Below, piece by piece: positions 22,140 through 34,529 of a DNA stretch of 64,000 bases (its first letter is position 1; the number at the start of each line of letters is the position of its first letter). The notes under the pieces were generated by a model. The model was not told the DNA's origin, ran no database searches, and was given only the letters and a program-made list of their open reading frames with translations. Made by a program: the position numbers and the translations under genes. This stretch comes from Silurus meridionalis (taxonomy: Eukaryota > Chordata > Actinopteri > Siluriformes > Siluridae), in assembly GCF_014805685.1 (NCBI RefSeq), contig NC_060898.1:8281001-8345000 (forward strand). The letters are read 5' to 3'.

Positions 22140-22440
22140 AATGAGAGCAGCACCTTCCCGAGTGGGATGGATAGCTGTTTTTGTAACCAATCAGATTTCA
22201 AATTCGCCTCACAGGATCAGGTAGCTGGCCCAGAATAGCGTCAGCATTTTTACGTCCTATGATTGGTTGGTCAGAGGGAAACTGTTACAGCCAAGTTTGA
22301 CTGACAAAACACATCTGTAGCGCTCTGCACACATTAATACATCTGAGTTCGACTTTTTTATGCCTACAGAGGAAGAGAAATTTGATGGTGGAATAAACTT
22401 TCTGAATAAGGGCATCTTCTAAATGCCGTAAATGTAAATG
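22140..22440. mobile_element. hAT-type internal repeat followed by an L2-B/SINE tail
   Basis: The stretch from ACCAATCAGATTTCAAATTC to TACATCTGAGTTCGAC recurs, about 85-90% alike by eye, at about 33310-33490 inside the hAT-like element 32994-33973. It is followed by AATAAGGGCATCTTCTAAAT and GCCGTAAATGTAAATG, the tail shared by the SINE at 15935 and LINE family B. Two small fragments placed side by side; neither end is intact. Confidence 0.6.
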
Positions 22441-23358
22441 CTGACTAGTTGTCCTGGTCATTCACTATAAAAAGTAATCACTAAATCTACTTTATAAAAG
22501 CTTGTGAATATGACTAATAATGGCAAGTTTGTTGATTTTACTTGATTAGTCTGTTTTATGTGCACTTATAGGTGGAAGCTGTAGTTAAATTTTTATGAAA
22601 CAGTAATTAAAATTATCTAGTGTATTGAATTAAAGGTTCATACTGTTGCAAAATCTAGTGAAAAGTATTGGCACAAAAACCCAAAACAATAAATACAGTT
22701 TAATAGCAAATACAATTTTAAACGGTTGGTAAAATCTTTACATATTTTATCTTTTTTTTTTTTTTTTTTTACAAATTCTTCTACAGGGGCTTAACTTTGT
22801 TCCTTTTTGCTGTAAAATAAAAGGAAAATAATAAGATTTAGGCTTATTGGCTGGCATATGAGCTGCCCCTGCTTCACAGTCCATCATATTTATATTCACA
22901 AAATTCAAAATACTTCATGAGTTTTGGCAATTAAGTTCCAGCACTGGACGAAACACTATACTACATGCTAAACTTCTCATCTTATTCCTTTAACGCATTT
23001 TTGTGAGTCTGTGCGGATGTCCAATGTCTAAGTAGTTGGAAGACAACGGCAATGACTTCAGATCGTGTTTAAGAAGTGGCAGCGCAATTAGGTATGGTGG
23101 TAAACTACTTATAAACCCCATTTTCACTGTGTATGCTGTCATCATTGTATGGTGTATAAAAAGTTTGTCATAGAATTTATTTTTCTCATTATGTGGAAAG
23201 GGCATATTTTATTAGTTTTACAGAGAAGTATTACTCTGTAACCATCAGTTGAGGCCAGTAGCTTATTAGCTAGATTTGAAGAAAAACAATTTGTTTTATT
23301 TCATTCACAGTTTGTAAGCTTTTTTATTTTCATATTTTTTATCACACTCACATATATA
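22441..23358. other. AT-rich spacer, no feature recognised
   Basis: Between the 22140-22440 fragments and the Tc1 element. It has a T-run near 22750 and short open frames without recognisable domains. I see no gene, RNA or repeat that I can name. Confidence 0.6.
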
Positions 23359-24862
23359 CAACGGGGAATATAAGTATTTGACACATCAGCATTTTTATCA
23401 GTAAGGGGATTTCTAAGTGGGCTATTGACACAAAATTTCCACCAGATGTAGCCATCAAGCCAAATGTTGAGTTCATACAAAGAAATCAGAACATTTAAGT
23501 ATACAAGTTGAGTCATAATTAATAAAGTGAAATGACACAGGAAATAAGTATTGAACACATGAAGATAACAAGGTGCAAAATGGCACAGAAAGCCAGGAGA
23601 TCACCTGAAATCTGTCAGTATTGAGAGAGAAACCCTGCCCCCTATCAGTACTAATTGATATCAGCTGCTTTAGTCCTAATTGATGGCCTATAAAGGCTTC
23701 TCATTACCCAGGAGGCACACAGGAAAGACTTCATGATGGGTAAAAGCAAAGAACTCTCTCAAGATCTTCGTAATCTTATCGTTAAAAAGCATTTTGATGG
23801 GAATGATTATAGGTGCATTTCCAGAATGCTGAATGTTCAGCTCCACGTAAGATCCCTGTCCGAGGAGTCCAAAGAATAATCAGGAGAGTTCGCCAAGAGC
23901 CAAGAACTACTCAGGCAGAACTTCAGAAAGACCTTGCATCAGCAGGTACTGTTGTTTTAAAGAAAACTATAAGCAATGCACTGAACCGCCGTGGCATCCA
24001 TGCACGCTCACCACGCAAGACTCAATTACTGACAAAAAGCATGTTGAGGCTCGGTTGAAGTTTGCGAAAGAGCATTTGGAGAAGCCAGTGGATTATTGGG
24101 AGACTATAGTATGGTCAGATGAAAGCAAAATTGAACTTTTTGGCAGTCATTCTACACACCATGTTTGGAGAAGAAATGGCATTGCCCACCACCCCAAGAA
24201 CACCATACCAACATTTAAGTTTGGGGGTGGAAGCATCATGGTTTGGGGCTGCTTTTCAGCAAGGGGTACTGGCAGACTTTATATTATTGAAGGCAGGATG
24301 AATGGAGAAATGTACTGGGACATTCTGGATAAAAATCTGCTGCCATCTACCAGAAAGCTGAAAATGAAAAGCGGGTGGACATTTCAGCAAGACAATGATC
24401 CCAAACACAAGGCCAAGGAAACAATGAAGTGGTTTCAAAGAAAGAAAATCAAGTTGCTTGATTGGCCCAGTCAATCACCTGACCTAAATCCCATAGAAAA
24501 TCTATGGAGAGAACTGAAGGTCAAAGTTCATAAAAGACGCCCAAGGAACCTTCAAGATTTAAAGACCTTTTGTGTGGAAGAATGGGCCAGAATCACTCCC
24601 GAGCAATGCAGAAGACTGGTCTCTCCATGCAAGAGGCTTTTCTACAAAGTATTAAATAAAGTGTGTTCAATACTTATTCCCTGTGTCATTTCACTTTATT
24701 TATTATGACTCAACTTGTATACTTAAATGTTCTGATTTATTTGAATGAATTCAATATTTGGCTTGATGGCTACATCTGGTGGAAATTTTGTGTCAATAGC
24801 CCACTTCGAAATCCCGTTACTGATAAAAATGCTGATGTGTCAAATACTTATTTTCCCCGCTG
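23359..24862 (+). mobile_element. Tc1-like transposon with about 200-bp inverted repeats
   Basis: The left end CAACGGGGAATATAAGTATT is mirrored by the complement of aatacttattttccccgctg at the right. The inverted repeats extend about 200 bp inward (the pair GTATACAAGTTGAGTC / GACTCAACTTGTATAC is visible) and end with ACACAGGAAATAAGTATTGAAC and its complement, so ends and inner ends share a motif, as in IR/DR-type Tc1 elements. TA precedes the left end; the right flank reads TGCGTATATA and then becomes a (TA)n tract. It contains a transposase pseudogene in the plus orientation. Confidence 0.92.
23734..24708 (+). pseudogene. Tc1-like transposase, D,D34E triad kept, frame broken
   Basis: The likely start at 23734 reads GKSKELSQDLRNLIVKK, the first helix-turn-helix. 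About 25 residues of the DNA-binding region appear missing near 23835, with a frame change. The frame 23813-24058 continues [20 protein letters not shown] (second helix-turn-helix); a one-base shift near 24030-24050 leads to 24055-24708. The catalytic core is complete: Asp in IVWSDESK, Asp in FQQDNDPKH and Glu in LNPIENLW, with 34 residues between the last two. In active relatives it cuts and pastes the element at TA sites. Two lesions make this copy inactive, yet the catalytic part is well preserved, suggesting a fairly recent insertion. Confidence 0.9.
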
Positions 24863-24865
24863 TGC

Positions 24866-24867
<2 letters not shown>

Positions 24868-24918
<51 letters not shown>
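24868..24918. repeat. (TA)n microsatellite
   Basis: Perfect TA run directly right of the Tc1 element, perhaps grown from its TA target site. Confidence 0.95.
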
Positions 24919-24925
<7 letters not shown>

Positions 24926-25623
24926 TAAACTGTAGCAGTAACTCTATTAACAATGTACATATGCAACACTTAATAACTCATAAATAAAGTAATAATATAC
25001 AAGCACAAGAAAGTGTATGTATGACTACAATGTAATACTACATGCATCTAACAGTGGAATTTTAACGGTAATCACATATTGTTTTTAGAAAAATCATGGG
25101 TAGGTATAGGGTCTTTTTACTTTCCTTAATGTGGTGAATAAGTTAAAACAGAGAACACATTTCTTTAGAACACTCAAAGAATGTTTTTCGGACCTAATTG
25201 TTGCACATCAGTTCCTTACAGCAAAGAGCATTTAACAAAATATGACAAAAAATATAAACATACATTTGAAGCATTTAGAATAATTTAACTAGTTCTTACA
25301 AACTGATGGTGGAATTCCAGGTGTACAACATTACATTGGTATGTATATATTTCATCAGAAGGTGGCAGTATTGCTTGCGTGTGGTCAAAAATAAATAAAT
25401 AAATATATAGGTTAACATCAACCAAAAATGATGAATGGTATCCAATAATCAGCTTGGAGTGTCATGGCTGTATCATACCAAATGTCTGTTCCTCAAAATA
25501 TGTGTCATCTATCAGACAGCACTAGAAACAGGACAATGGACATTCGGTGCAACCAGCACTACAGGAAATAAGTAATGTTTGTTATATGACTTTATAATGT
25601 ATTGTTTCTACATGATAGCAATA
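24919..25623. other. AT-rich spacer, no feature recognised
   Basis: Low-complexity AT-rich DNA between the (TA)n tract and the pogo-like MITE. No gene, RNA or named repeat seen. Confidence 0.55.
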
Positions 25624-26030
25624 CAGTGGACCCCAGAACTCGTGGGGGTTATGTTCTAAGACCCCTGTTCCAAAATCTGTGAATTTTGGAGGCACCTCCA
25701 CAGCCCCTATGGCACCTTAGTGAATTCCTCTAGACATTACACCAGTAAGTTGGTTCCTTTTTAATGCACACTCAACAGAAAATGTCAAAAAAGTAATAGA
25801 CATAAATGCTTTATTTATCACCTTAAATGAATAATACAATAATTAGTTTTATATATTGTATGAAATTTGTTATTGAAAACTGTTTAAAATGTTATTCCTA
25901 TCATTCCTGAACATTCAGATACCCGCAAATTTTAAGATAATCCGCAACTTGCTGTTACTTAGGTACTAAATGAGAACCCGCAAATTTTCAGACCTGTGAG
26001 TTCCGAACCGCAAGTTTTTGGGGGTGACTG
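25624..26030. mobile_element. Short pogo/Tigger-like MITE
   Basis: Left end CAGTGGACCCCAGAACTCGT and right end complement of gtttttgggggtgactg, each bordered by TA (25622-25623 and 26031-26032). The terminal match is imperfect. The interior has no coding content. TA target and CAGT(G)-type ends suggest a pogo or mariner relative. Confidence 0.6.
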
Positions 26031-26536
26031 TACCACAATATATTCAATTCAATTCAATTCATTTTTATTTGTATAGTGCTTTTAACAATGAACATTGTCT
26101 CAAAGCAGCTTTACACAGATAATGTGGTGATTAAACATAAATATGTTCTTTGTAAGTATGTTTGTCCCTGATGAGCAACTGTGGCAAGGAAAAACTCCCC
26201 GAGATGGCATAAGGAAGAAACCTTGAGAGGAACCAGACTCAAGAGGGAACCCATCCTCATCTGGGTTGCACCAAATGTCCATTTGAAGCAGATATACAAT
26301 GTTGTGGGGTACAGTGATGATGATCAGAAGCAAACTGCACTCCCGAGTCAGTGCTGCAGACCACCGACACCAACTACAGTCCAATCCGTCCTCAAAGCAC
26401 CGTTCTACTCCGAATTACATGGAACCACCCAAGGTGTTGATGAGAGACCGTCCGAGCTGCACAGAAGTGTGAAGATCCAAGGAGGGAGAGGGGCAGGAAC
26501 AGTGGTCACTGGAGCCTCAGGAGCATGTTTAACTCG

Positions 26537-26583
<47 letters not shown>

Positions 26584-26876
26584 GATGGGAAGAGAAGGAT
26601 ATGGATTATTAAGTGTAACTATTGGTGTATGAAAGTTAATGTCACTGTGCAGTTTGGACTCCGGCAAGACTCGCTATGGCAGCATAACTAAAAGGGAGAA
26701 CCAGAAGGTAACACAGACATGAGGGATCTCTGGGATAAGAGACGACCCACCACACCACCGTCAACAAACCTGAGTGAACGTGTGAATGTGAGGGGACGAC
26801 AGCATACAAATATACCAGTTCACCAAACACTCTATATCCATGTTCCTCCAGATCTGTGCCTTTACCTAAGAAAAAT

Positions 26877-27761
26877 CTACTGATAAAAGGCTTGACTAAA
26901 TAAATACGTTTTCAACCTCGACTTGAACACTGAGACTGTGTCTGAGTCCCGAACACTGATTGGAAGGCTGTTCCATAACTGTGGGGCTTTATAAGAGAAA
27001 GATCTGCCCCCTGCTGTAGTCTTCATTATTTGAGGAACCAACAGATAGCCAGCACCTTTTGATCTAAGTAGGCGTGGAGGATCATACTGGTACAGAAGTT
27101 CACTCAGATACTGCGGTGCGAGACCGTTAAGTGCCTTATACGTCAGTAGTAATATTTTATAATCAATGCGAGATTTGATTGGGAGCCAGTGTAGACTAAT
27201 TAAAACAGGGGTGATGTGGTCATATTTCCTAGATCTAGTGAGGACCCTTGCTGCTGCATTCTGGACCAACTGAAGCTTATTTATGCACTTACTCGCACAC
27301 CCAGACAGTAAAGCGTTACAGTAGTCTAATGTAGAAGTAACAAAAGCATGAACTAGTTTTTCTGCATCCTGTAACGACATCATATTTCTAATCTTAGCAA
27401 TATTTCTAAGGTGAAAGAAGGCGATTCTGGTGATATTATTCACGTGAGACTCAAAGGAAAGACTCGGGTCAATAATCACACCAAGGTCTTTGACAGCCGT
27501 ACATGCTGAAACAGAAACACCATCCAGAGATGCTACGTAATCGGAAAGTTTATTTCTAGCTGCATGTGGTCCTAGTAAAAGTACTTCCGTCTTATCTGAG
27601 TTGAGCAGAAGAAAGTTATTAAGCATCCACTGTCTAATGTCCTTTACACACTTCTCAACATTGTTAAGCTGATCTCTCATCTGGCTTTGCTGAAATATAC
27701 AGCTGTGTGTCATCAGCATAGCAATGGAAGCGAATCCCATGTTTATGAATAATTTCACCAA
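26877..27761 (-). pseudogene. LINE family A ORF2 C-terminal part, 294-codon open frame
   Basis: Longest open frame of the LINE. It begins after RT motif C in a shifted frame and continues DIRQWMLNNFLLLNSDKTEV, KDLGVIIDPSLSFESHVNNI, DYCNALLSGCASKCINKLQL, PVLISLHWLPIKSRIDYKIL and ends WNSLPISVRDSDTVSVFKSR plus a short tail. These are the thumb and C-terminal conserved blocks of L2/CR1 ORF2. The stop at 26877 is the natural end of the protein. The open length suggests moderate age. Confidence 0.85.
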
Positions 27762-28054
27762 GAGGCAGCATATATAAAGAGAAAAGCAGTGGGCCTAAGA
27801 CAGATCCTTGAGGAACACCAAACTTTACCTCATAGAGCGTGGAGAACTCACCATTTACATCCACAAACTGATAGCGATCAGTCAAATAAGACCTGAGCCA
27901 AGAGAGAGCTGTTCCTTTATTCCTACAACATTCTCAAGTCTAGCAAGCAGTATAGTGTGATCAATGGTGTCAAAAGCTGCACTAAGGTCGAGCAAAACAA
28001 GTAAGGAGACAAAACCCTGATCAGAGGCCAATAACAGGTCATTTACCACCTTAA

Positions 28055-28786
28055 CTAGCGCCGTCTCTGTGCTATGATGAGGCCGAAATCCTGACTGATA
28101 CATTTCAAAATGTTATTCATAAGCAGATGTGAGCATAACTGCTGTGCTACAACCTTTTCTAAAATTTTGGATATAAAGGGGAGATTTGATATCGGTCTGT
28201 AGTTGGACAACTGACATGGGTCAAGGTCAGGTTTCTTAATAAGGGGGTGGATAACTGCCAGTTTGAAGGATTTCGGTACATAACCAGTGCTAATGGAAGA
28301 GTTAATTATTTTTAAAACAGGTTTGATTACCTCTGGAGCTATCTGTTTAAAGAAACTAGTAGGCAAGGGATCGAGAATACAGGTTGATGATTTTGATGAG
28401 GAGATTAATGAAATTAAGTCATTCTCATGAATAGGAGTAAAGCTTTGTAATTGATTGTCTGCTATAATGACACTGCTGTCTACAGGGTTACTTGTAAAAT
28501 AATTTGGATTTATATTAACCGCCTGGATTTCTTGCCTGATGTTTTCAATTTTATTATTAAAAAAGTTCATGAAATCATTACTACCTATTGATGGTGTGCA
28601 TGTTAGCGCAGTGCTTTTATTCCCTGTTAATTTTGCTACTGTGCTGAATAAAAATCTAGGATTATGCTTGTTATTTTCTATGAGGGTGGAGAAATATGCT
28701 GATCTGGCAGCACTAAGAGATTTTCTATAATTTAGAGGCTCTCCTTCCATGCTATTTGAAATACTGTTAATTTTGTTTGACGCCAT
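28055..28786 (-). pseudogene. LINE family A reverse transcriptase N-terminal part
   Basis: 243-codon frame carrying the region between endonuclease and RT plus the first RT motifs: LSAARSAYFSTLIENNKHNP, FMNFFNNKIENIR, TSFFKQIAPEVIKPVLKIIN, LAVIHPLIKKPDLDP, NYRPISNLPFISKILEKVVA. The frame is lost near 28100, where the RT palm continues in another frame. Confidence 0.85.
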
Positions 28787-28962
28787 TTACGTTCTAGTTT
28801 TCGAGTGTTCTGTTTTAAGGTGCGCGTATGATCATTATACCACTGTGCTAATTTTTCTCCTGATCATTTTGGTCTTAAGGGAGCTACATCATCTAGAGTG
28901 TAACGTAACGTTGTTTCTAGATGTTCAGTGGCCCAGTCGAGCTCTGCGGGTCTGACGGAGAT

Positions 28963-29789
28963 CTATCTAATATCGTAATATCGGAAGATTATTAATAAAC
29001 GCGCTGCTGTAGCTGACGTGAAAGTACGCTTAACACGGTAACGTGGTGACGTAGAAATGCAATGACTAAGGCAAATTTTAAACGAGATGAGATAATGGTC
29101 TGAAATAGCTTCAGACTGTGGAATTATGACTAAGTTTTTTATTTTTAATCCAAATGTTAACAACAAATCGAGAGTGTGTCCACCACTATGAGTGGGTCCT
29201 ATAACATTCTGATTAATTCCGACTGAATCTAGAATGGACACAACTGCTGCTCTTAAGGAGTCTTCCTGATTATCAAAATGAATATTAAAGTCTCCAACAA
29301 TTAATGCTTTGTCTAAAGAAGTAGCTAAATTTGTAATGAAATCTGCAAATTCTATCAGAAAATCAGAGTAGGGCCCTGGGGTCTATAAATAATAATTAGT
29401 GGAATTAACTGACTTGACCTGCTTTCGGACACTGAATATTTTATGTTGGTGTAAAGAACTTCAAATGTTTTACATTTGTGTTTAGTCTTTTGTGTGACGT
29501 TTAGATTATTATTATAAATAGCTGCGACTCCGCCTCCTCTGCCATTTAGACGGGGTTGGTGTATATAACTATACCCAGGAGGACTCACCTCATTTAATGC
29601 TACATATTCATTCGATTTAATCCACGTTTCTGTCAAACACATTATATTAAACTCCTGGTCGGTAATAATTTCGTTTATAGTCAGCGCTTTTGGCGTGAGA
29701 GATCTAATATTCAACAATCCTATTTTTAGATCAGAGGTGCTGGCTGTGCGTTCAGTCCTATTTAATTTAATGTTAATGTTAATATACAT
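28963..29789 (-). pseudogene. LINE family A endonuclease region
   Basis: Frames 29789-29355 and 29241-28963 hold an APE-type endonuclease: IGLLNIRSLTPKALTINEII, MCLTETWIKSNEYVALNE, GGGVAAIYNNNLN, then SILDSVGINQNVIGPTHSGG and LKIKNLVIIPQSEAISDHYL (the terminal SDH block). A shift near 29350 separates the halves. It would nick DNA for target-primed reverse transcription in an active element. Confidence 0.85.
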
Positions 29790-29800
29790 TTTCTTTAACT

Positions 29801-31195
29801 AAATATAGAGGTAAGTTACATAATTCTGCTCATTCAACTCCAATATCAACAGCTTTGATGTGGTTTAACATGGGGCTAACAAATGAATGTAACATTCGAG
29901 TGTGTTTATGACTAGAGGTTTTATCTGGGTTTTTCTGTTGCCGATGTTTTAGAAATGTTTAGATATTTAGAAATCATGATATGATGCTATTTCTTTTGGT
30001 TGATTTTCTTTTTTCCCTGCTTCATCTGTTAAAATCTAATAGTCTTATTATTTATACGCTATTATCCAAGCCCGAAGCGCATCTGATATCTGACTTTCTC
30101 TTGCAGTGTCTTTAATACCCCAGTTTTACTGAGATTTCTGCATTTTTGCTGTCCTTTTAAAATCTCTTATATCACTTACTCCACTGATCAGTGTCAAAGA
30201 CAGAACACTTCCTGTATAGAAAAAAGTTATTCAACTGTCAAAGTGCACTAATTGATTCAATGTCTGGGTCAGTGTGGGAAAGCAGAACATTGTAATGTAA
30301 CTGTGCCAAGCCACCAATGCAATATAGTGTCTATCAAACAAACGCCCAGACTAATTGTAACTAATTGTGTAAAACCCACACCAACCATGTACATAGCCAA
30401 GTAAATAGATAATATACATGAAAAACAATATTTTCACAATAGAAGCACACATCTCTCCAAAGGTATTGTTTTTTCTTTTAGCTATACACTGAAAACATTT
30501 GAGTTTGTAATTAAAAGAAAAACATGAAATAATAGATAGGAATTTTAGCTTTTGCACCCTTGCAACACATACTTCAACTGATCAAAATATTGTTACATAT
30601 TGCAGCTTTATTGCAGCTACACAGCCTCAGCAGGACACCGCAAGTTGCAATGCACTGTATGCACTGACACCACAAAGAATACATATTTTTTAACAATTTG
30701 TGCTACAGTAAGTTTTTTTATAGCACTGGATCAGACGGACTAGCCTTCTCTTCACTGAGACTAGGGTGTCCATGACCCTGTCATTTACTGCTTGTTCTCC
30801 ATTGGGCCACTATTGGCAGATACTGTACAAAACCACTGTTTACCAAAAACACCCAACAAGACCTGCTTTTTTGGCAATGCTCTGATCTAGTCACCTAGCC
30901 ATAACATTCCACCACCATATTTTGCCATTGTCAATCAACTTTGAGAAATGATTGGCTGCCTAATATATCCCACCCATTAAAAGATGTTACTGAAAAGAGA
31001 TAATCAAAGTTATTCCTTCACTTGACATTGTTAGAATGATCTAATTCATTATGTAATACCGCATTATCTGTGTAAAGCGTCTTGAGATGTGTGAGACAAT
31101 GTTAACTGTTAAAAGCACTATTCAAACCAAAATAAATGTAATTAAATGTAAGGCAGATTGCTACATATCAGCCATAACATATATACATGCGCTTT
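29801..31195. other. AT-rich spacer with a small LINE tail-like piece
   Basis: No gene seen. Near 31060-31130 the sequence TTATCTGTGTAAAGCGTCTT...ACTGTTAAAAGCACTATTCA resembles the plus-strand 3' end of LINE family A (compare 50405-50460). Around 30770-30930 lies a piece that may be a decayed DNA transposon, which I cannot name. Confidence 0.45.
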
Positions 31196-31680
31196 GTGAC
31201 CCGCACCCGCTGAAGAAATGTGCTCCAAACGCGACAGCAAGTGTTGTGAAAAGACAAAGAGAACATGGGAGAAGGGCAGGTGGGAAAATGAAATGCAGCT
31301 CCTCAAGACTGATGAGTATAACCGAGGACTATAAAAGGGGGCTTTGATTCCTGCAGAGCCGAGCATCTTTTTGACTTCACTAATGAAGATAATGTTTTTT
31401 TTCATTATGCAGCAGAAGCAACGATGATGACGACAACAATGACAACTCCCACCAGACCTAGCCCATCCTCCCTTGCAAGAGCTCAGCCAAGCTCTCTTGG
31501 CAGCTCGGCCCCAAAAACCCCCAAAGACAAAAGTGCTGGAATGTGCCCTGGCCACCCTGAAAATGAGAAAAAGAAAACGGGTCCCCTGCAGATCCCCAGA
31601 CCCTCGTTCTGGGCACCTAGTAAGAAACAGCAGTCAGGAAGAACAAAAATCCTTCACCAACTCCCCTAGCTACATCACAC
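31196..31680 (+). mobile_element. Probable left LTR of a Ty3/gypsy element
   Basis: The block shares, in the same order, motifs with 40178-40690: TGTGAC start, TTGTGAAAAG, ACATGGGA, CAGCTCCTCA, a TATA-like ACTATAAAAGGGGGC here (ATAAGATGGGG there), CCTGCAGAGC(C/T)GAGCAT and TTTTTGACTT...AATGAA, then CTCCCACC and TTGCAAGAGCT. The second copy follows directly after a gypsy RNase H remnant. The two copies are well diverged, so this is an old insertion. Confidence 0.6.
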
Positions 31681-32993
31681 CCCGAGATAAGCCCATGCCC
31701 ACTTAACCAAAGCCACAGGTTAAATGAAAGGTCTGACAACACTGTTTTCAGCACAAACTGGGCTACAATAATACGTGAGCAGCACAAATGAACATGATTG
31801 GCTTTGAGAAAGCAACATTTATGTGTGCATAGTGAAAAATAAAATTACTGGAATAAGGTCATAAAACACACACAGAACATTTGTTCAGAAGACTTTTGAG
31901 AACTAGAGGTGGTAGACTAGAGTTTTTCGCTTCAAAATGATGTGAACATCATCCTGTCATCATTTACAGAAAACAATCAATTGATTAAAATTTTCTAAGA
32001 AACTTTATGTTTAGAAAGGCTGTATCCAAGGAGGAGTGACTCATAATGAATAATGCTGTGATCACAATTGAGAAGACAATGGCCTGCATAATGAGCTGCA
32101 TAATGAAACTTTCACTCAGGTGTGACTGAGAGCGAATTCCTACAACAAAGGACAAATTAAATTTATATATTGCATGTTTGCAGTTTATTTAGGTTACATT
32201 CATGCAAAATAACTTGCAAAAGAAGTTGAGATTCACTTGCGAGTGCAGTTAAACAAATTATTAGGAACAAACAAATAAACAACACAAGTCGAGATGTCGT
32301 TGTTGCAATATCCAAAATATCCAAAACAGTAGCAACGTTTTCTTGGATGATAGATGGCCTTACATGCATGCCGAATAGTTTCCTTAAGGTCCTTACATGC
32401 ATCCCATGATAGTGTCCATCCACATGTTCAGCCGTGCCCCTCTGCCTGTCACTGTCCTTGTCTGCATTTGGGTGACTCATGTGCGTATTCCATCAAATGG
32501 TGTGGTATCTCTTTGATATGATTGTGGAAGAGTATGAAATAATATATAAAATGATATATAAAATGAAGAAAGCCTGTTCTGCCACCAGTAGTCTCTGATG
32601 GGACCTTATCTTCACCATTGCCATGTAGAACAGAAGCCGAATGTAGTAGTACAGTTGACTGATGCTGATGTCTGTCCATTTATTTTTATGGCCCTTTGTA
32701 CGTGCCCTGGCAACCCGAGTATTGGTGTTTTGACACAGAGTTAACACAGCAGTTTAAGAAAAAAACATTTTGAAGATACTCATGGGAGTGTGTGCATCAC
32801 ATGGCCTTAGCTGTGATCCAGGTTCCTGTGCAGACAGGAATCTCAAGGAGTCTCTGTTTCCATGACATAAGAGTGGGCTGTTTATTTGCTTTGGCTCTCT
32901 TTGCAACAGGTTCTTTAGCAGATGTTCTCACATCTGAAAAAAGTAAGCATGCTGTTTATACAAATAAATTATATTATTAACATTATTGTAAAG
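31681..32993. other. No gene recognised
   Basis: Between the left LTR-like block and the hAT-like element. If the LTR pair is real, the leader and first part of gag should lie here, but I can recognise no gag motif. Short minus-strand frames at 32163-32747 have no recognisable domain. Confidence 0.4.
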
Positions 32994-33973
32994 CAGTGGC
33001 AGGCTGTCAGGGCCAGCAAAGCCTTCTCTGCTGGCCTAAACACTATCAGAAGCACTGACTGACATTTACAACCTAAATTCTTATATTTGTTCCATGTAAT
33101 TGTATTAATTTATTACCAACCGTTTATTCTCTTCATTTCGTTGCGTTTCATTTGACTGCACTGCTTCCAGTACATGTATGTGGATGATAGATTTTTTTTG
33201 TCCAATCAGATTTAAGCCTCTATGTGCTGCCATGTCAATCTAATCTGCCCAGGGCCTGCAAAGTCCGTTCTGCTAGACTTTTTTTTACCATAGTCTCCTA
33301 AATAAATAGCTCTGTTTCTTTAACCAATCAGATTTCATATTCGCCTCACAGGGCCAGCTAGCTGGCCCAGAATAGCGTCAGCATTTTTACGTCCTCTGAT
33401 TGGTTTTTCAGAGGGAAACTGTTAAAGCCAAGTTCGACGGGCAAAACACATGTGTTGTGCACTGCACACATGAATACATCTGAGTTCAACTTTTAATTTT
33501 TAATTTATTTGGTTTTGGACATACTTAAAAATCCATTTTGAAGAAAAGCTAGAAAGCTTTTTATTAGTAAAGAATACGAGCAGTAACACTGGCTTACAGC
33601 CTCTGAGGAGCGGTGCAAATTGTGAGTTTGCATCTCTAGTGAGTAGATTGTATTTTATTATTTTTTAAGGTTTTGTCATGTTATTAGACAAATATTGATT
33701 CTGAACTGCTCCAGATGATGTACGTGGTACAGTTGTGGTGGTAGTGTAAAGGTTTGGAGTTGTCTTAACTGGGTTTCTTGCTTTAGTAAAATGGTATTTA
33801 CCCTCCATATGTGAGATGCCTCTCTCTGTAATGCCACGCGTTGTTATATTGCATTTTTGAATAGTATTGATAGTTTCTATAATTGTGACGTGATAGTGGT
33901 GGTATTAAGAGGTGGATAAGGTTGGGTAAGTCCCCACTGAAGGCCCAGGTACCAAATGCACAGCCCGCCACTG
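32994..33973. mobile_element. Non-autonomous hAT-like element, 980 bp
   Basis: Terminal inverted repeats CAGTGGCAGGCTGT (left) and the complement of acagcccgccactg (right), 13 of 14 matching. The flanking 8-mers do not match well, so the target duplication has decayed. The interior shares a block of about 180 bp with 22165-22350. No transposase frame remains. Confidence 0.7.
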
Positions 33974-34529
33974 ATATAGCATCGTTTATATACGTGCTTT
34001 GTTCAACATTCAAAACTAAAGGTGGCCTGTAAGTATATATTCAACCAATTTTACTCAGAATAGCTCGGAATTTTAGTCTGATAATAGCCTGTTTGGAAAT
34101 ATCCAACTTTAATCTGCAGCTTTTTATATATAGCCAAGCAACATTTTAAACCATGAAGGTAAGAATAAAAGGCTTACTTGTCAGGAATTATATTCTCTGC
34201 TGGGTCCAAACTCTCTTCAAAATGCAAAAGATTGTCATCTGAGTCGTGTTCTTCCTCTGAGGAGATGGTAAACCTTTTCTCACTCAGAACCATCCAAAGT
34301 GTGTCTTCAACCATGTAGCGTCCCATTAGCCAAATGCGCAGAAAAAGTAGTTAAATTCTATGATGAAGCTTGACATTTTATGTCATTTTTCAAGAGCGGG
34401 TACATTACCTGGCTCACCTCAGTTCATTTCTATATAAACAGCGCTTTCACTGTGAGGCGGGATAACAGAGATAATGAGGATTACATAATCAGAAAATATT
34501 TTGATCTGAATTGGTTTATTTAAAAGTAG

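Larger units (their letters stand above)
26041..29800 (-). mobile_element. Nearly full-length L2-type LINE, family A, degenerate
   Basis: Minus strand, about 3.76 kb. Order: endonuclease (29789-29355 and 29241-28963; LLNIRSLTPKAL, CLTETWIKSNEYVALNE, then the TH(S)GGHTLDLLL block), RT (28786-28055, 28103-27882, 27885-27664; [77 protein letters not shown]), C-terminal domain (27761-26877; CNALLSGCASKCINKLQLVQ, NAAARVLTRSRKYDHITPVL, ITLHWLP-like) and a 3' untranslated region with (GA)n at 26539-26581, ending in TTGAA repeats. Several frameshifts and stops separate the blocks, so it cannot move. A zinc-knuckle ORF1 is not seen. Confidence 0.92.
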
